In this document: one piece after another, positions 51,542-63,712 of the stretch
Numbering within the stretch: the first letter of the stretch is position 1
How the letters are laid out: each line of letters opens with the position of its first letter
Origin: Punica granatum
Taxonomy: Eukaryota > Streptophyta > Magnoliopsida > Myrtales > Lythraceae
Length of the DNA: 64,000 bases
Assembly (NCBI RefSeq): GCF_007655135.1
Contig: NC_045134.1
Span: forward strand, 7,522,982-7,586,981
Direction of reading: 5' to 3'
Made by a program: the position numbers and the translations under genes
The notes under the pieces: generated by a model
Database searches by the model: none
What the model saw: the letters and a program-made list of their open reading frames with translations, nothing else
Told to the model about the DNA's origin: nothing

Positions 51542-52336
51542 GGGTTAACAACAAAAAAATTCCAAACCTTTCACATTTTAATAATTTTAGCACGAACTCT
51601 TTTCTTTGGCCAATTAAATCATAAACTACCGATTTGATAATAAATGTTAGCATACAGTCAATTTCTCCGTTAATTTAAACCGGAATTGAAATCGTGTACA
51701 TGACGGTGCCACATGGCACACGGTAATTGGCCGAGTGGGTCCCACATTTAAAAAAAAATAAAAATATTCTGAAAATTAAAAGAAAGAAAGAAAGAAAAGG
51801 TCGTAAGGCCGATTGTGAAGAGAAAGAGAGGTGGCCGGCGGTGGGTAGCGACACCAACCTCCACCCCTCTAGTTGGGTTCATTGGTGACCTCTGCCGTCG
51901 CCGGCAATCCCAATAGGGGTGGTGGGGTCTGGCGTCAGGCCCCTCATCGATTGGAATCAAAACCCCCAATTTTGGGGTTTTTCGCTAGCGACGCCAGTTA
52001 GGGGATGGTGGCCAATGTCGAGGCCCTCGCTGTCAGCCACCTCCCTTCCTCTTCACTCGCAGGTTTTTTTTTTTATTTATATTTTGTTATTTTTTATTAA
52101 TTTTCAAATTATTTTTTATTTTTTTATGAATATGGGACCCACACGGCTAATCAATGTGTGCCATGTGGCACTGTCATGTACACGTTAGCAATTCTGATTT
52201 AAATTAACGGAGATGTTGACGGTGTGCTAATATAATTATCAAATCAATAGTTTATGATTTAATTAGTTAAAGGAAAAAAATCCGTGCTAAAATCATTAAA
52301 CGTGAAAATTTTGGGATTTTTTTCAGTTATTAACCC
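51542..52336. mobile_element. non-autonomous MULE-like element, 795 bp
   Basis: Inverted repeats of about 180-200 bp begin GGGTTAACAACAAAAAAA and, reversed, GGGTTAATAACTGAAAAA. A perfect 9-bp duplication, TAAAAATAA, flanks it (51533-51541 and 52337-52345). The core (51800-52060) is GC-rich with repeated 'gcgac'/'gtcgc' motifs. It belongs to the same family as 28957-29393. No transposase. Confidence 0.85.
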
Positions 52337-53439
52337 TAAAAATAATAATTTCATACTTTTTAGAATAACATGTATTTGTTTGGACTTAAAATTAAGTATT
52401 GAAAATTTAATCACTTAAGAGAATAAATTGTTAGGTAAAATTAAGTGTTAAAAATTTGTAGTTTTTTAGAGTTACATTTATCTTCTAGCCCAATATTTAC
52501 CTTTTGCGTATCATGGGTGAATAATTTGGCATCAATTTATGATTCACACTTTGAGATTTTAATTTTAAATCGATATTTCTTATGAAATATTAATCAATTA
52601 CAATATATAAAAGTCGAAGAGCGAGATGTGGAGGCGCTACTTAACTCAAATCTGTATTTCTGTGCATGACTTTTCAGGTGTAGCACTTAACAAATCATAA
52701 AAAATTATTACTATTGGTTTAAGTTAAATAAATTTTGTCAGATCTTATATATGCGCAGTTAATTATTATAGCAATTTCAGATATATTGTAAATTTTAAGT
52801 TTTTTTTAAATATATCTAAGGTCCAGATATTTTTATAAGATCAATTTATGCCAATTGCCCTCATCTCTTTATGATTGCGGAGATGGTTGCAATTCATGAA
52901 CGGCACGGGATGAAAGTCCAAATCCTTTATGCTTTTGATCTACATATTCCGTGAATCCTCGTGAAGAAGACGTGCCCTGTTGTTTCACGGAATAATTGCG
53001 TGGTGGATGAAAAGGATGGGAAGAAATATTTCAATTATCCACGCTGATAGTTGGACCTCGGGGATCAATTCGGTCCGTCCCCAGCGGACGGGCCGTCTCG
53101 ATCACTTGGACTGTGCTCGGCTTAATCTGCACAGCACTGTTTCGGCAAGTTCCAATAGCCTGACCGTTGAGAGTTAGCAAACCTATTGCAATATCAAACT
53201 GGAAGTCGTTCGAGAGCGACGCTGTGGACGACAAAGGCTACAAAACTCATGTCCAAGATGATTTTCGGGTGGTATTTCTCGATGCCAAAAGAATCCCCGC
53301 ACGAAACTCGGGCCCACCAGGATATCACAAATCGGCCCATCGGGCTTTGGCCCGAGCTTAAGGAAAAAGAACGGGCCGCCTGTCGGCCCCGTGGAATAAT
53401 TATTCCCTGGTCTTCAGGCCCAATTGAAAGGGTAACGAG

Positions 53440-53630
53440 CCGATTCGAGCCCGAAACAACTCGTCTTGCGAGCGCGCAGAACTGTCCGGTAGACGCGGAG
53501 GGGGAGGAGAGAGAGAGAGAGAGAGAGAGCTCCACTGCAGTTGCTGCAGAGCTTTTCAGTGGAACGAGCGAAGGTCGCAGAAGGGGAATTTCGTGGAGGA
53601 GGAGGAAGAGACGAGCGAGAGAGGAGAAGG
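53440..53630 (+). promoter_or_regulatory. duplicated promoter/leader of the QCR7-SDH3 chimera
   Basis: This region, with 'gcccgaaacaac', a 'cgcagaa' block, a short GA tract (about 53507-53529) and 'gaggaggaggaagag' before the ATG, resembles the leader of the intact QCR7 gene at 56130-56337. The duplication therefore carried the promoter along with the gene. Confidence 0.6.
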
Positions 53631-55554
53631 ATGTCGTCGTTGTTGCAGTCATTTCTCGATCCGAAGAAGAACTCGTCCGCAGCTCATCACGTGAAAGCCG
53701 CCCTCTCCCGGCGCCTCCGCAACTGTGGTAATCCCCTCTCCCCTCCTCTCCGCGCCCATGCTTCTGTTTCCTATAGGTTCCATTAAGCTATGATCTTGTG
53801 ATAGAGTTGGTTAATCAATTGGTGAGCCTAAGCTCAGCTCAGCTCAGCTCATCTGGGTAGCCCTCATGCGGATCGGATAGTTTCTCGAGTAGCATTTAGC
53901 GTTTTATCTGTCAGATATCAGCTCGACTGGTCAGCTTAGATTCAGGAATTTTGTATCCATTTGATTTCATGGTATTTGCTCGAAGCAGCTCAGGCGAATC
54001 TGTTGCTTCAGCTCGGTGTGTGCCTATGGCTTTGCATATGGGCGTCTGTTGATTTTCATTCGTCTTCGCCAGACTTGAAATTCCACTGGAACTCCGATGC
54101 CAGCATTCTTCTAAGTCCGCCGGGTTGATTGGTTGATGCTGCAGGGTATAGATGTAATGAGGTAGAGTCCAAAGAGGTTTTCAATCGGCTGCCGAGAGAG
54201 ACTGTGGATGCTCAGAACCATGGCCTCAAGCGTGCCATGGATCTCTCCGCAAGCCCTGGGTTCCTCCCCCAAAATCTGCAGGTGCAAAATAATGCCCTTG
54301 TGATCTTTTTGAATGTTTTAGATGATCTATCGATGGTGATTGGATCAATTTAATATAGTGCTTTGCATTTGGAAGGTTCGCTGATGCATTTGATCCTTGT
54401 AGCTTCAAGTGATTTTCGCTACGATCTTCATGCTATGGACTGTTGTTATTAGTTGCTGTAGTAAATTGATGAGCTTTCCTTGAGGACTCTTGGGCATTGT
54501 GGTTGCTCTATTCTGAACTGAGACATATATGTCTGTTGTCCTCCAATTTGGTCCCTTACCTGGCCTTCCCTCTCCTTGAAACACCAGTGAATATGCATCT
54601 CTGCAGCCGATCAGATAACAGAGATATACGTATTAGTTCTGAATGAAATGAGTTCACAATTAAGCCTAGAGTGAGCTACTCAACGCATGTCTATTCAGCA
54701 TTGCAAGGAAGCGTCTATGCAACTGGATAAATTAATTATGCAATCACAGCTTATGTTCAACAATTTCTTGTGTCTCTTGGGTGCTAAAGTGTTTCTACTT
54801 GTTTTTCACATATGAGTTGTATGCAGGCTATGCAAACTCCATTCAGAAGCTCCCTGCTTGCTCATGTAAGTGCATTATGCAACACTGTTGTCATCTTTTT
54901 CCTTATATGAAGAGTCTGTCTTTTATGGTATTGCTTGAGGTTGATTTGTTTAATACACAACCCGTAATTAGCAGTTCCCGCCTGGCCATTTTTCCTTCCT
55001 TACCATGTCAATTTTATGGTTCAGATAGTGCATCGTGCAATGTTGTATAATGCACTAATGAAGTATCAAACGAGAAGCTCAGTCAGATTAGAGAAATCTG
55101 TAGACGTCAACTGCATGCTAAAGTTCCCTATTGTGTTTTGCAGGTAAAGAAGGAAGCAGGACAAATTCCTGTCTTCCATCAGGCTCGCTTTTTCTCTTCG
55201 GGGGCAGCAGAACAGAAACATAGTGATCCAACTGATACTAAAATGAATATCCTTCGGCCGCTATCTCCTCATCTTCCTGTCTATAAGCCACAGCTTAATT
55301 CGACGCTCTCAATTACCTTTAGGATCTCAGGGATGTTCCTGTCCGCTGTTGTTTTTTCCTTCTATCTCATCTATCTGAAAATGGGTCCGATCTGCCTCTC
55401 CTTCAATAGCTTCTACCAGTTCTTGTTCTACTCATCGAAGCTCCACCTGGTAACCCTTGAGCTGTCTGCTTTAGCCATTGCATATCATATCTGGGGCGGG
55501 ATCCGTCATCTGCGGCAGGATTTCGGGGGACTCAGAGGAAAAAGATTGAAGTGA
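53631..55554 (+). CDS. SDH3: chimeric QCR7-SDH3: mitochondrial succinate dehydrogenase subunit 3 behind a QCR7-derived leader
   Basis: Four exons, 53631-53727, 54145-54281, 54827-54865 and 55144-55554, give 227 aa. Exons 1-3 (residues 1-91) and VKKE at the start of exon 4 derive from QCR7: MSSLLQSFLDPKK, LSRRLRN, FNRLPRE, KRAMDLS, AMQTPFR, with the same intron positions and phases (1,0,0) as the intact gene downstream. Exon 4 then reads into SDH3, the complex II cytochrome b membrane anchor: RPLSPHLPVYKPQL, a quinone-site-like S147/R151 pair (SITFRISG) and the heme-ligand motif YHIWGGIRH with His206. Between the parts lies ARFFSS (residues 105-110), fitting the plant R-x-F/S processing motif, so mature SDH3 may start at Ser109 (119 aa). 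The QCR7 part has lost the LRYDDLYDP block, so complex III function is unlikely. Compare 56338-58131. Confidence 0.9.
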
Positions 55555-56129
55555 CTGCAAGAGTTTCACCGGTCTCATGAAATAAACCGGGGGATTGCTT
55601 GTCTTATGAAATAAGTGTATAAGCTGCGATTGCTCTTTTGTTCAAAACCTATATCAGGCTATAGACTTATGCACGCATCTCCCTGGCAGGAAGGAACCAT
55701 TTTCTTCGGGACGGGCCTAAAGCGGGGTTCCACTGTTTTTCTTGAATCTGTTTGTACAAGCTGTGAATTGTGGTTGGCTTTCCTAGTTTTTTAATTTACT
55801 AGAGTTCGAGTGTGACATTCGGGGGACTTGGTGCATGCCATCTAATTCGGCGAATGTCAGATGATTTTATTTCTTGTTCTTCCGTCATTGGAAAATCTGG
55901 CATGATTGGATGCTCACTGCACATTTTAGGAGTTTAGGATGGATACCATGACTCCGAATTATGCAAGTCTGTCTCGAGCAGCAGAGCACGGATTTAGATT
56001 CGACCTCGATGAGAAAATAAAATGGAGCATCTAACGACGGACATTGCCTAACAGCGAGGTCATCCCTTTAAACCCGAACACTTGACAGGCCCATCTGTCG
56101 GCCCGTTTTAGGATTCAGCGGCCCGTAGG
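55555..56129. other. SDH3 3' region and intergenic spacer
   Basis: This holds the 3' untranslated region of the chimera. No other exon was recognised. The sequence turns into the duplicated QCR7-type promoter at about 56130. Confidence 0.5.
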
Positions 56130-56206
56130 GCCCAGTCGAGCCCGAAACAACGTGTTCTCGTCAGCCCGCAGAATTCTCTGCTAGGCTCCAACCGTATAGA
56201 GAGAGG

Positions 56207-56247
<41 letters not shown>

Positions 56248-56337
56248 GGAGGGTAGAGATCCATTGCAGCAGTAGAGGAACGGAAGTTGCAGAAGACGAA
56301 GTCCGAGGAGGGGGAAGAAGAGGAAAGAGAACAGAGG
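56130..56337 (+). promoter_or_regulatory. promoter/leader of QCR7
   Basis: Shares 'gcccgaaacaac', a 'cgcagaa' block and a GA microsatellite (about 56210-56246) with the region upstream of the chimera at 53440. No clear TATA box was recognised. Confidence 0.5.
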
Positions 56338-58131
56338 ATGTCGTCTCTCTTGAAGTCGTTTGTCGATCCGAAGAAGAACTGGCTCGCTGCTCTGCACATG
56401 AAGACCCTTTCCCGGCGCCTCCGCAAGTACGGTATTGTCAGAAAATCCCTAGCTCATCTTCACATCCGTGCTTTGTTTCACTGTTCTTTGATTGATTTCG
56501 TGGAATTATGATCTGGTGAAGAAATAATGGCTATGAATTGATCTGTTTGAGCCCGACTGTTTCGCGTATCACTCGTGCAAATCGAATTCTAGATAAGTTT
56601 TTGCGGTTGAGCTGTCAATTCAGGAATCATCCATTCGGTTGACCAAAATGTAATTAGACGAAACGGCTGCTGTGAATCTGTTAGTCTCAGCTCGGTGTCG
56701 TGTCTGATTGTCTGTTCGTGCTGGTTTATCCAATCTTCTGATGGTCTGCAATGAATAACCAATGGATTATCTCAAGATTCAATTTTTTTAAGCTCGTGCC
56801 GGACTGCATTTGATTATTGATGAAACAGCACGTTTGAATCTTCAGCTCGATTTCTTCATTTAGCTTCAGACATGCATTTTGTATTATTTTCATGAAGCAA
56901 GAATCAGTTCCAACTATTTGACATGTCCATCTAGCTTTGCATAACTACAAATTTCCCTTAAACTCCATTTTCGCATTCTTCTCGATGGTTATATGTTGAT
57001 GGATTGATGTTACAGGTCTCAGATACGATGATTTGTATGATCCATACTATGATCTGGATGTGAAAGAGGCACTCAATAGACTTCCCAGAGAGATAGTGGA
57101 TGCTCGTCACCAGCGCATCAAGCGCGCCATGGATCTCTCTATGAAGCACGAGTACCTCCCTGAGAATCTTCAGGTACATTCAACTGCAATTCAGAGTTTT
57201 GCTGCCTGATTGGGAGCTGATCTTCTATTCAATCTTGACCGTTTTGGGTGATGCGTAGTGCTAAGCCACTTTTAGAACTGATAGTTTTGATCATTAACCA
57301 GTGTCTTAGTGTTACATAGCGCTATTCATTGGATCCCCGTAGCTTTATGTAATTCATTTGGGGTCTTGAATAATTATTCTGTGATGTAAGTCGATGGTGC
57401 TTTTTGGGAGCGCTGATAAGTATATCATTTCTGGGAATTTTGTTGCTTTGCACAGCACTTGCAAACTAATGTGTTCCATTCTACATCAATTTGCACTTCC
57501 TCAATCTGTTCAATGCAACCTTATTATCCAATAGCATTCTCTGGTCCAATTGCTGTACAGTGGGCTAAGGATAGAGAAAGAGTAAAAATCTGAACATTAC
57601 TCTCGTAGTTGGTCATGTTTCTTTTGAGAATATGTACTTTCATATGTCGGTAGTTGTGAGTGGCTTTTTCTGCTGCCTGAAGGGACAGAGGTGCTATAAT
57701 TGTTAAAACCTGGGAATGTTGTTGCTGAAGGAATGCCCGTCTTAAAAGAAGTCAATTTTAGTGTATTCCAGATTTGTTGGGATCTGCAAAATCTTCTCTT
57801 GTTGAAGCTCATTTTACTTTTATTTCTCATCCTGCAGGCTATGCAAACTCCGTTTAGGGGCTACCTTAAAGATATGCTGGCTCTTGTAAGTGCTCTGCCA
57901 AACTCCTTTTTTGTCGATTGATTCTCTGGAACATCGGTTTATAGGTTTATCTGTCTTAGTTATCACATCTCTGGCCCATCCATGTAGTTTTTGTTTTGTC
58001 GTCAGTGCCTCCCGGCTGTAGCTGTTGACTGTATTGCTGAAATCTCCTCTCCTGTGCTACAGGTAAAGAAGGAGCGAGCTGAACGGGAGGCTTTGGGAGC
58101 TTTGCCACTTTACCAGCGCACAATTCCTTAA
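56338..58131 (+). CDS. QCR7: cytochrome b-c1 complex subunit 7 (QCR7, 14-kDa)
   Basis: Four exons, 56338-56431, 57016-57173, 57838-57885 and 58063-58131, give 122 aa, the usual length of plant QCR7. Introns are GT-AG. The protein is a small matrix-side subunit of respiratory complex III that helps assemble cytochrome b; it is imported into mitochondria, as far as is known without cleavage. Motifs: MSSLLKSFVDPKKNWLA, RRLRKYG-LRYDDLYDPYYDLDV, EALNRLPREIVDAR, RAMDLSMKHEYLPENLQ, AMQTPFRGYLKDMLAL, and the C-terminal EREALGALPLYQRTIP. All parts are intact, so this copy is the functional gene. The upstream chimera is its duplicate with a replaced last exon. Confidence 0.95.
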
Positions 58132-61100
58132 GCAGACGTACCATCTTTTTGAGCTGTTGCTGCTGGTCATAAATTGAACTCTTGGAGATGGATCAGTCTC
58201 AATATTTTGTAATGACTTTGGAATCTTATGCCCGATTCAATAATCTGGGTACCCAAAAATATTCCGGGAAGACTTTGGTATTAACAATATGCTCATCCGG
58301 GTTAGTTTGTTTCACATAAATGAAGTTGGGAAGACCGGGATTCCTCTCCTTTGATTGATGATCTAATGAAATTACGGACTGGTGAACATATCGTTGTCAA
58401 GTGATCAATTGAAGCTCGGCTGACTCGTATGGCGCTCGTAAAAGTCTGCTAATTCTTCGGAAAACACTAACCATGAATCTTATCAAATATCAGCTCCTTG
58501 GATCGGTTTGGATTCTTAGACGAAGCTGCTGCTGTGATTGTTCAACGTTGTGTGTGACTTTGTATGTGGTCATCAGCTCGATGGGGAGAAGGATTCATCT
58601 CCTTTCTTACGCTCTTGTTGATAACTCCGAACGATGTGTTAAAGAACTGTATGAGATCGATCACTTGTTCGATGCGTGTATCTCACTGTTAAGGCCCCGT
58701 CAAACCGAACCAATAGTGATCGACCAATAACGATCTTCATCGGATTAAATTTCGGGATCTAGAGCGAGTGAGGTTTGTTATTTTGTTGGGAGGCAAAGCA
58801 TATGCAGGGGAAAGGGAGCGAGCCCATGGCATTAATCGCAGAAGGCTGTAGAAGCAATTATATGTCAACGCCCTCTCTGTCGTCTCCTTTGGGTCCTTTC
58901 CTCATCGAACGCCTAATCCGAATCTGATCATCTCCTGTTAGGTCAGGAGGAGCTTTCCGGCTTCTCGAGGGACACCGATCGGGTGGCATTGTCAACCGGA
59001 GAATGCTAATCTGCATTCCGTCGGGGTCTTACAGGCCCTCGATGGAACACGCTTTAGGAATTTGAAGGATCTAATCATTCTGTACATGAAAAAACCATAC
59101 CGTACTCAATCAAGAACGACTACGGCGATTGATACATTCGACTTGTGATCGCGACTCTCATGACACGATGTTCTGGTTGAGGTCAGTCTAACATGACAGC
59201 TTCAACAAAAGGACACTTTGCATTCAATAAGGGAAGAGTCCACTTGCACGTGAGCTGTTTCATTCGCTACCGAATCCTTCTTATTATATATCATCGATCG
59301 AATACCTATTCGCATCCCCTACCATTACGATCCGCTACGGTCTTCTCGCATACGTTATGGACAACAAATTCGAGATGCGGGAGATCAATTATCACATGAG
59401 TGTGCAGAGTTCAACAGGCGATTCGAATCGATCCTAATAGCAGGATATAATAATTAGATCGATTGATGCCTCACCCTGGTATTAATTTGATGTGCAGACC
59501 ATAAAATTACCCCACACAACCTCTGAGAGCTTTATACCGGGGATGGCAGTGGTACGGTTACGGCGCCCATACTAGGAAACCTCTATCCGCACCGCGGTTT
59601 AAATTATCTACACCGTACGGCACCGGAAAATTATATTAATAAATTAAAATAAAAAATTATAATGAATTATATTAAAATTGATAATAAATTAAAACTATGG
59701 AATCCAATAATTTTTTCTTAATATTTCTATTTCTTGAAATTACTTTTGTTTAATTAAATCGGGTAAAAATTTTAAATAGGTTTGCCATTGAACTTACGAA
59801 GATGAGCTAAAAAATATATATATGGACATGCAAAGAATGTGGTGCAGTTTTTATCCGTGATTTTTCACTAAAATCGCATTCACATTGTACCATGGCGATT
59901 TTCAAAATTAAAAATCATATTAGTACCATAACTATTTAGTGTGATTATGCGATGCAAAAAATAGTGTAGTTATTTGTGGATATAGTTTTTTCCATATCAA
60001 CTATCATCCCTAATTTATATAAAGTATATTTACATATCCTTTTTAAATTAATACAATTGGCCAGATGCACAGGTAAATTGCACATATAAAGTTTTTTGTT
60101 AAATTGTGTTATGCACAGGTAAATTTATAGTGTGTGTGTATATATATATGTGCGCGCGCGTATGTATAGTAGTAAAGATGTGAACGTGCGTAATTCCAGC
60201 GGGGAAAAGGACACTTGACCTAAGAAAGTGTCGTCTCGTCTCGTCTCCCCTTCATTTGGACATGTCCCGTAAATAATCAACATGTAAGGTTCTTTCATCT
60301 GTCTCTACACTTGCAATATCTGCGGTCCAAATTTTGTGGTGCTTTGGATGTAGACGACTTATGTGAATTCTTGATATGATAAGCTTCGCCCAGCCCCAAG
60401 GTCGACGTGACACCGTTATTAAATATGGCACGTGTGCACAGTCCATGCGATGAGGACAGAATCATATGTGATCGAATAGCTTATTATCAGTGCATGTACG
60501 TAGGAATCATCGTTTTTTTTTTCCTTTTTTTTCTTGATGGTCATCAGATCGAGTAGATCAGATTCGACGTGGGCATTGCATACTTGAGAGATTGGTATTC
60601 TTCGAAGGGAACCTCGAGACGTATAATCGAGAACGGTTAGGATGTGAAAATGTTGAATTTTTATCCCATATCACTTTAGTGAAAAATATGAAAACGGCGA
60701 AAATTCTATTTAAAAAAAAATGGTGCGTACTCATTAAGCATCTTTTTCGAGCTTTTTCTTATCCAAAGTAAATATCCATACAGAGATTTTTCTTTATCTA
60801 CCGGGGAATTCTTAGACGATTATAATTTTACATAAATAGATTTGATCATTAATTAACCTCCTCTTTCTTTAGGCTATGGACAAGAAAATAAACCTTAAAA
60901 TTTGTCACATATGGTTTTTACTTAATTCCAATGTACTTTGATTTATTTATTTATTTATTTATCAAATTTTGTAAGAAAACTCCAATGTGTACGTCCCTCC
61001 ATTGGCATCGAGACAATAATATGAGGGTTTGAATAACAATAATGACAAAATGTGGGGGGGCATAGTAGTCATTTGACTGCCGATTGAGCTTTAGATCTAA

Positions 61101-61702
61101 GGGCCAAAGGAAGTGAATGGTCCAAAAAGAGAGAAACGGGCCACGTGTCTTCCCACATGCCATTGCTAGGTTTGAATTTGAGGTTGAGATTTAATATTGA
61201 CCCACTTCTCTTTGTAAGACCCGTGTGGGCCCAGTGGCCCACACTTCCCTTTCAACTGAAAGCCCAAAAGACAAGCCACGACGTTCGACTACCTCGACCT
61301 CTCGTCGATACGGCGGCGAATTCTGCGTGCTGATCGGTCGGAACTGTTTCGCTTCATTTTCACGATCGATCGCAAGCCCGGCCACTCGGTTATTGCATCC
61401 GGTGTGTCTTTGCTCCGAACGCTTGTTGTCTCTGAATTTTGAGCTAATAGAGGAAATTATTAATTTAGACTGATTAATAGGCACATCATGTATCAGATGT
61501 TGGACCACCTTTTTCTTTGCTTTACGTTAATGTAATTATTTTCAACTTTTGTTTTTCTATAAGTTGTTACTTTATGCCCACACGGGATCGAATACGATAC
61601 AATATAAATAAGTTAATTTATATGTGTGTATATATAGTAAAAACAATTAGAATTTTGCTAGAGTTAAATAAATATCATATAATTAAATTTGAAAAAAAAT
61701 AA
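58132..61702. other. intergenic, no gene recognised
   Basis: The first part is the QCR7 3' region. Short frames at 58473-58730, 59193-59399 and 61225-61473 show no family motif. A stretch from about 59539 ('gggatggcagtgg') to 60010 (reversed 'gggatgatagttg') has hAT-like inverted ends but no convincing target duplication. The G+C-rich patch at 61220-61420 could be a degraded exon but has no recognisable content. Confidence 0.35.
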
Positions 61703-61935
61703 TGTTGCGTTTGATTTCAAAATAGGATTTTAAAATTAAATTTTAATTTTGAAAAAGAATGATATAAATGGGGCTCACCCTTTGACTTTGTATGAGTTAT
61801 TTTGTTTTGTTATGAAAAAAGAGTGATATAAATGGGGCTCACTATTTTGACATTGTATAAATTATTTTATTTTATTGTTAGTGAAATTAAATTAAAGTAA
61901 AATTTTAAAATTCTATTTTAAAATCAAACAAGCCA
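61703..61935. mobile_element. Tourist-like MITE, 233 bp
   Basis: The ends are TGTTGCGTTTGATTTCAAAA and, reversed, TGGCTTGTTTGATTTTAAAA, with inverted similarity extending about 35 bp. TAA flanks both ends (61700-61702 and 61936-61938). It has an internal duplication of 'gatataaatggggctcac'. Confidence 0.75.
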
Positions 61936-62122
61936 TAAAATTCAAGATTACAATAACTCTTTGGACTTTTGGAGGTGCATGTGAAGGGACAAAAAAGGAA
62001 GGCATATAATAGATTGGATGGATGACGATGCGAACTAAGCGATATGATCCGACTTATGATAAGTGACTTTACTAGGACAAGTGCTGGAAGCTAAAATTGA
62101 CATAAATAGGATAATATATATT

Positions 62123-62150
62123 CATATATATATATATATATATATATATA
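62123..62150. repeat. (TA)n microsatellite
   Basis: TA run of about 14 units in intergenic DNA. Confidence 0.85.
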
Positions 62151-62839
62151 GCTTTTGTACCTTCTGGCCAGATATATCGATCATTTACTCTTAAATAATA
62201 AGCTTATAAAAGAATCTGGCAGTTGAGATTGTGAAATTTATTCATGTGTACAATTGTCTTTATCAACGACTTGTGCGTATATAATAATACATACATCTAT
62301 ACATATCTATGTGACACGAATCACCGCATAAAATACAATACAATGTCGGTTCCTTCATCGTATTTACTTATTAAATTAATCAAAAGAAGAGGATGAGAAC
62401 CGGAAATTTGGAGGATAAGCACCATTATTCCCTCCACAATCTTCCCACATGGAGCTGCAAATCATCCTTCTAATTTTTTTTTAAATAGCTTTTTAGAAAC
62501 ATTAAATGTGAACCCAATTGGATTAGCCTGGTAAGAAAGAAGCAACTCTCTTATTAAAGATGCAAATTCGGATCACTATAAAATCATATAAGAGCATACT
62601 CCATATATTGGATTGTCTGAACATTCTATGAAACCAAATGTCTTGCAACTATGATGAAAAATAAAAGGATAAAAAAAAAACTATTGTTTATATATGTTAT
62701 CTTATTCACAGCAAGGATTGCTTCCAAGTGAATTATGTTTCCTAATTTGCCTTCAGCTTCTAAAAAATTGAAATATAATTATAATTATAATAAACATATT
62801 TTTTTCACTTACAAAAAAGCTCAAAATCGAACACAATAA

Positions 62840-63041
62840 AAAAGAAATCTTAAATAATTAATGAAAGGGCACAGACAGTTGCACTAAGTATCGAACATGT
62901 AATCTCTATATCAACAGGCGATGTCATGTACCACTGTGCTAAAAGAAATCTTAAATAATTAATGAAAGGGCACAGACAGTTGCACTAAGTATCGAACATG
63001 TAATCTCTATGTCAACAGGCGAGGTCATGTATCACTGTGCT
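62840..63041 (-). mobile_element. tRNA-derived SINE, duplicated in tandem (101-bp period)
   Basis: Two copies, 62840-62940 and 62941-63041, differ at only a few bases. On the minus strand each starts with box A-like TAGCACAGTGG, an exact fit to the TRGCNNAGYGG consensus, and continues to a box B-like ATGTTCGATAC. Neither folds as an obvious tRNA, so this is a SINE body rather than a tRNA gene. Confidence 0.65.
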
Positions 63042-63712
63042 ACGCTCTCTTTTTTATTATAAACATGTTTCCGCGATAATCAAATAGCCAAATTCATCCC
63101 CTTGAAACATAGATATATTGATAATCTCTTTAAGAGGGCACCAATCAACATCAACATCATCAAGCTCATGTGCTCTGCTCCACCAAATTATTGAGGGCTT
63201 TTGGGTCATTTTACCAATTAATGAATTTTTCTTTCTCAAGAGAATAATCACTTATTTCCATTTGTAATTTCAATAAGCTATTTGATTTGAACCTCTTAAG
63301 ACACCTAAAAGAGGATCATAACCCTTCATTAACGTGACTAAGTGGTTTGTGTTTTCAAATAAAAAATTCTTAAAAACGAGTATGATAGATCATAATCTTG
63401 ATCATATACAGTGATGCTTTGGAATAGAGACTGAGGAGTTGAAGATAAGGGGAGCTTCACCAAATAATATATAAACATGCACTGAGCTAAACAAGCACTC
63501 GATCAGAAATAATATATTTGCATAATCAAATACACCGAGGTGGTTCATGACCTAATGAAAGAACAAGAGAATGAGAATTAAGGAATACGAGAATCTCAAC
63601 AATTAACAATCAAAACCTAAACTTTCTAGTTCTAGACTATTGCGTGTGGGTATATCCTTGCACCATATCCCTTTCTCGATTCTTAATTGAGTTAGCTAGC
63701 GTGAAATCTCAA
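63042..63712. other. intergenic, no gene recognised
   Basis: AT-rich. The short frame at 63057-63251 (-) has no family motif. Confidence 0.4.

Noticed and set aside
53194..53652. 152-codon minus-strand ORF over the start of the chimera
   Set aside because: It is the antisense shadow of the promoter, GA tract and exon 1 of the QCR7-SDH3 gene.
61220..61473. possible gene in the G+C-rich patch
   Set aside because: The frames on the two strands are equally open and neither has a family motif or supported splice sites.
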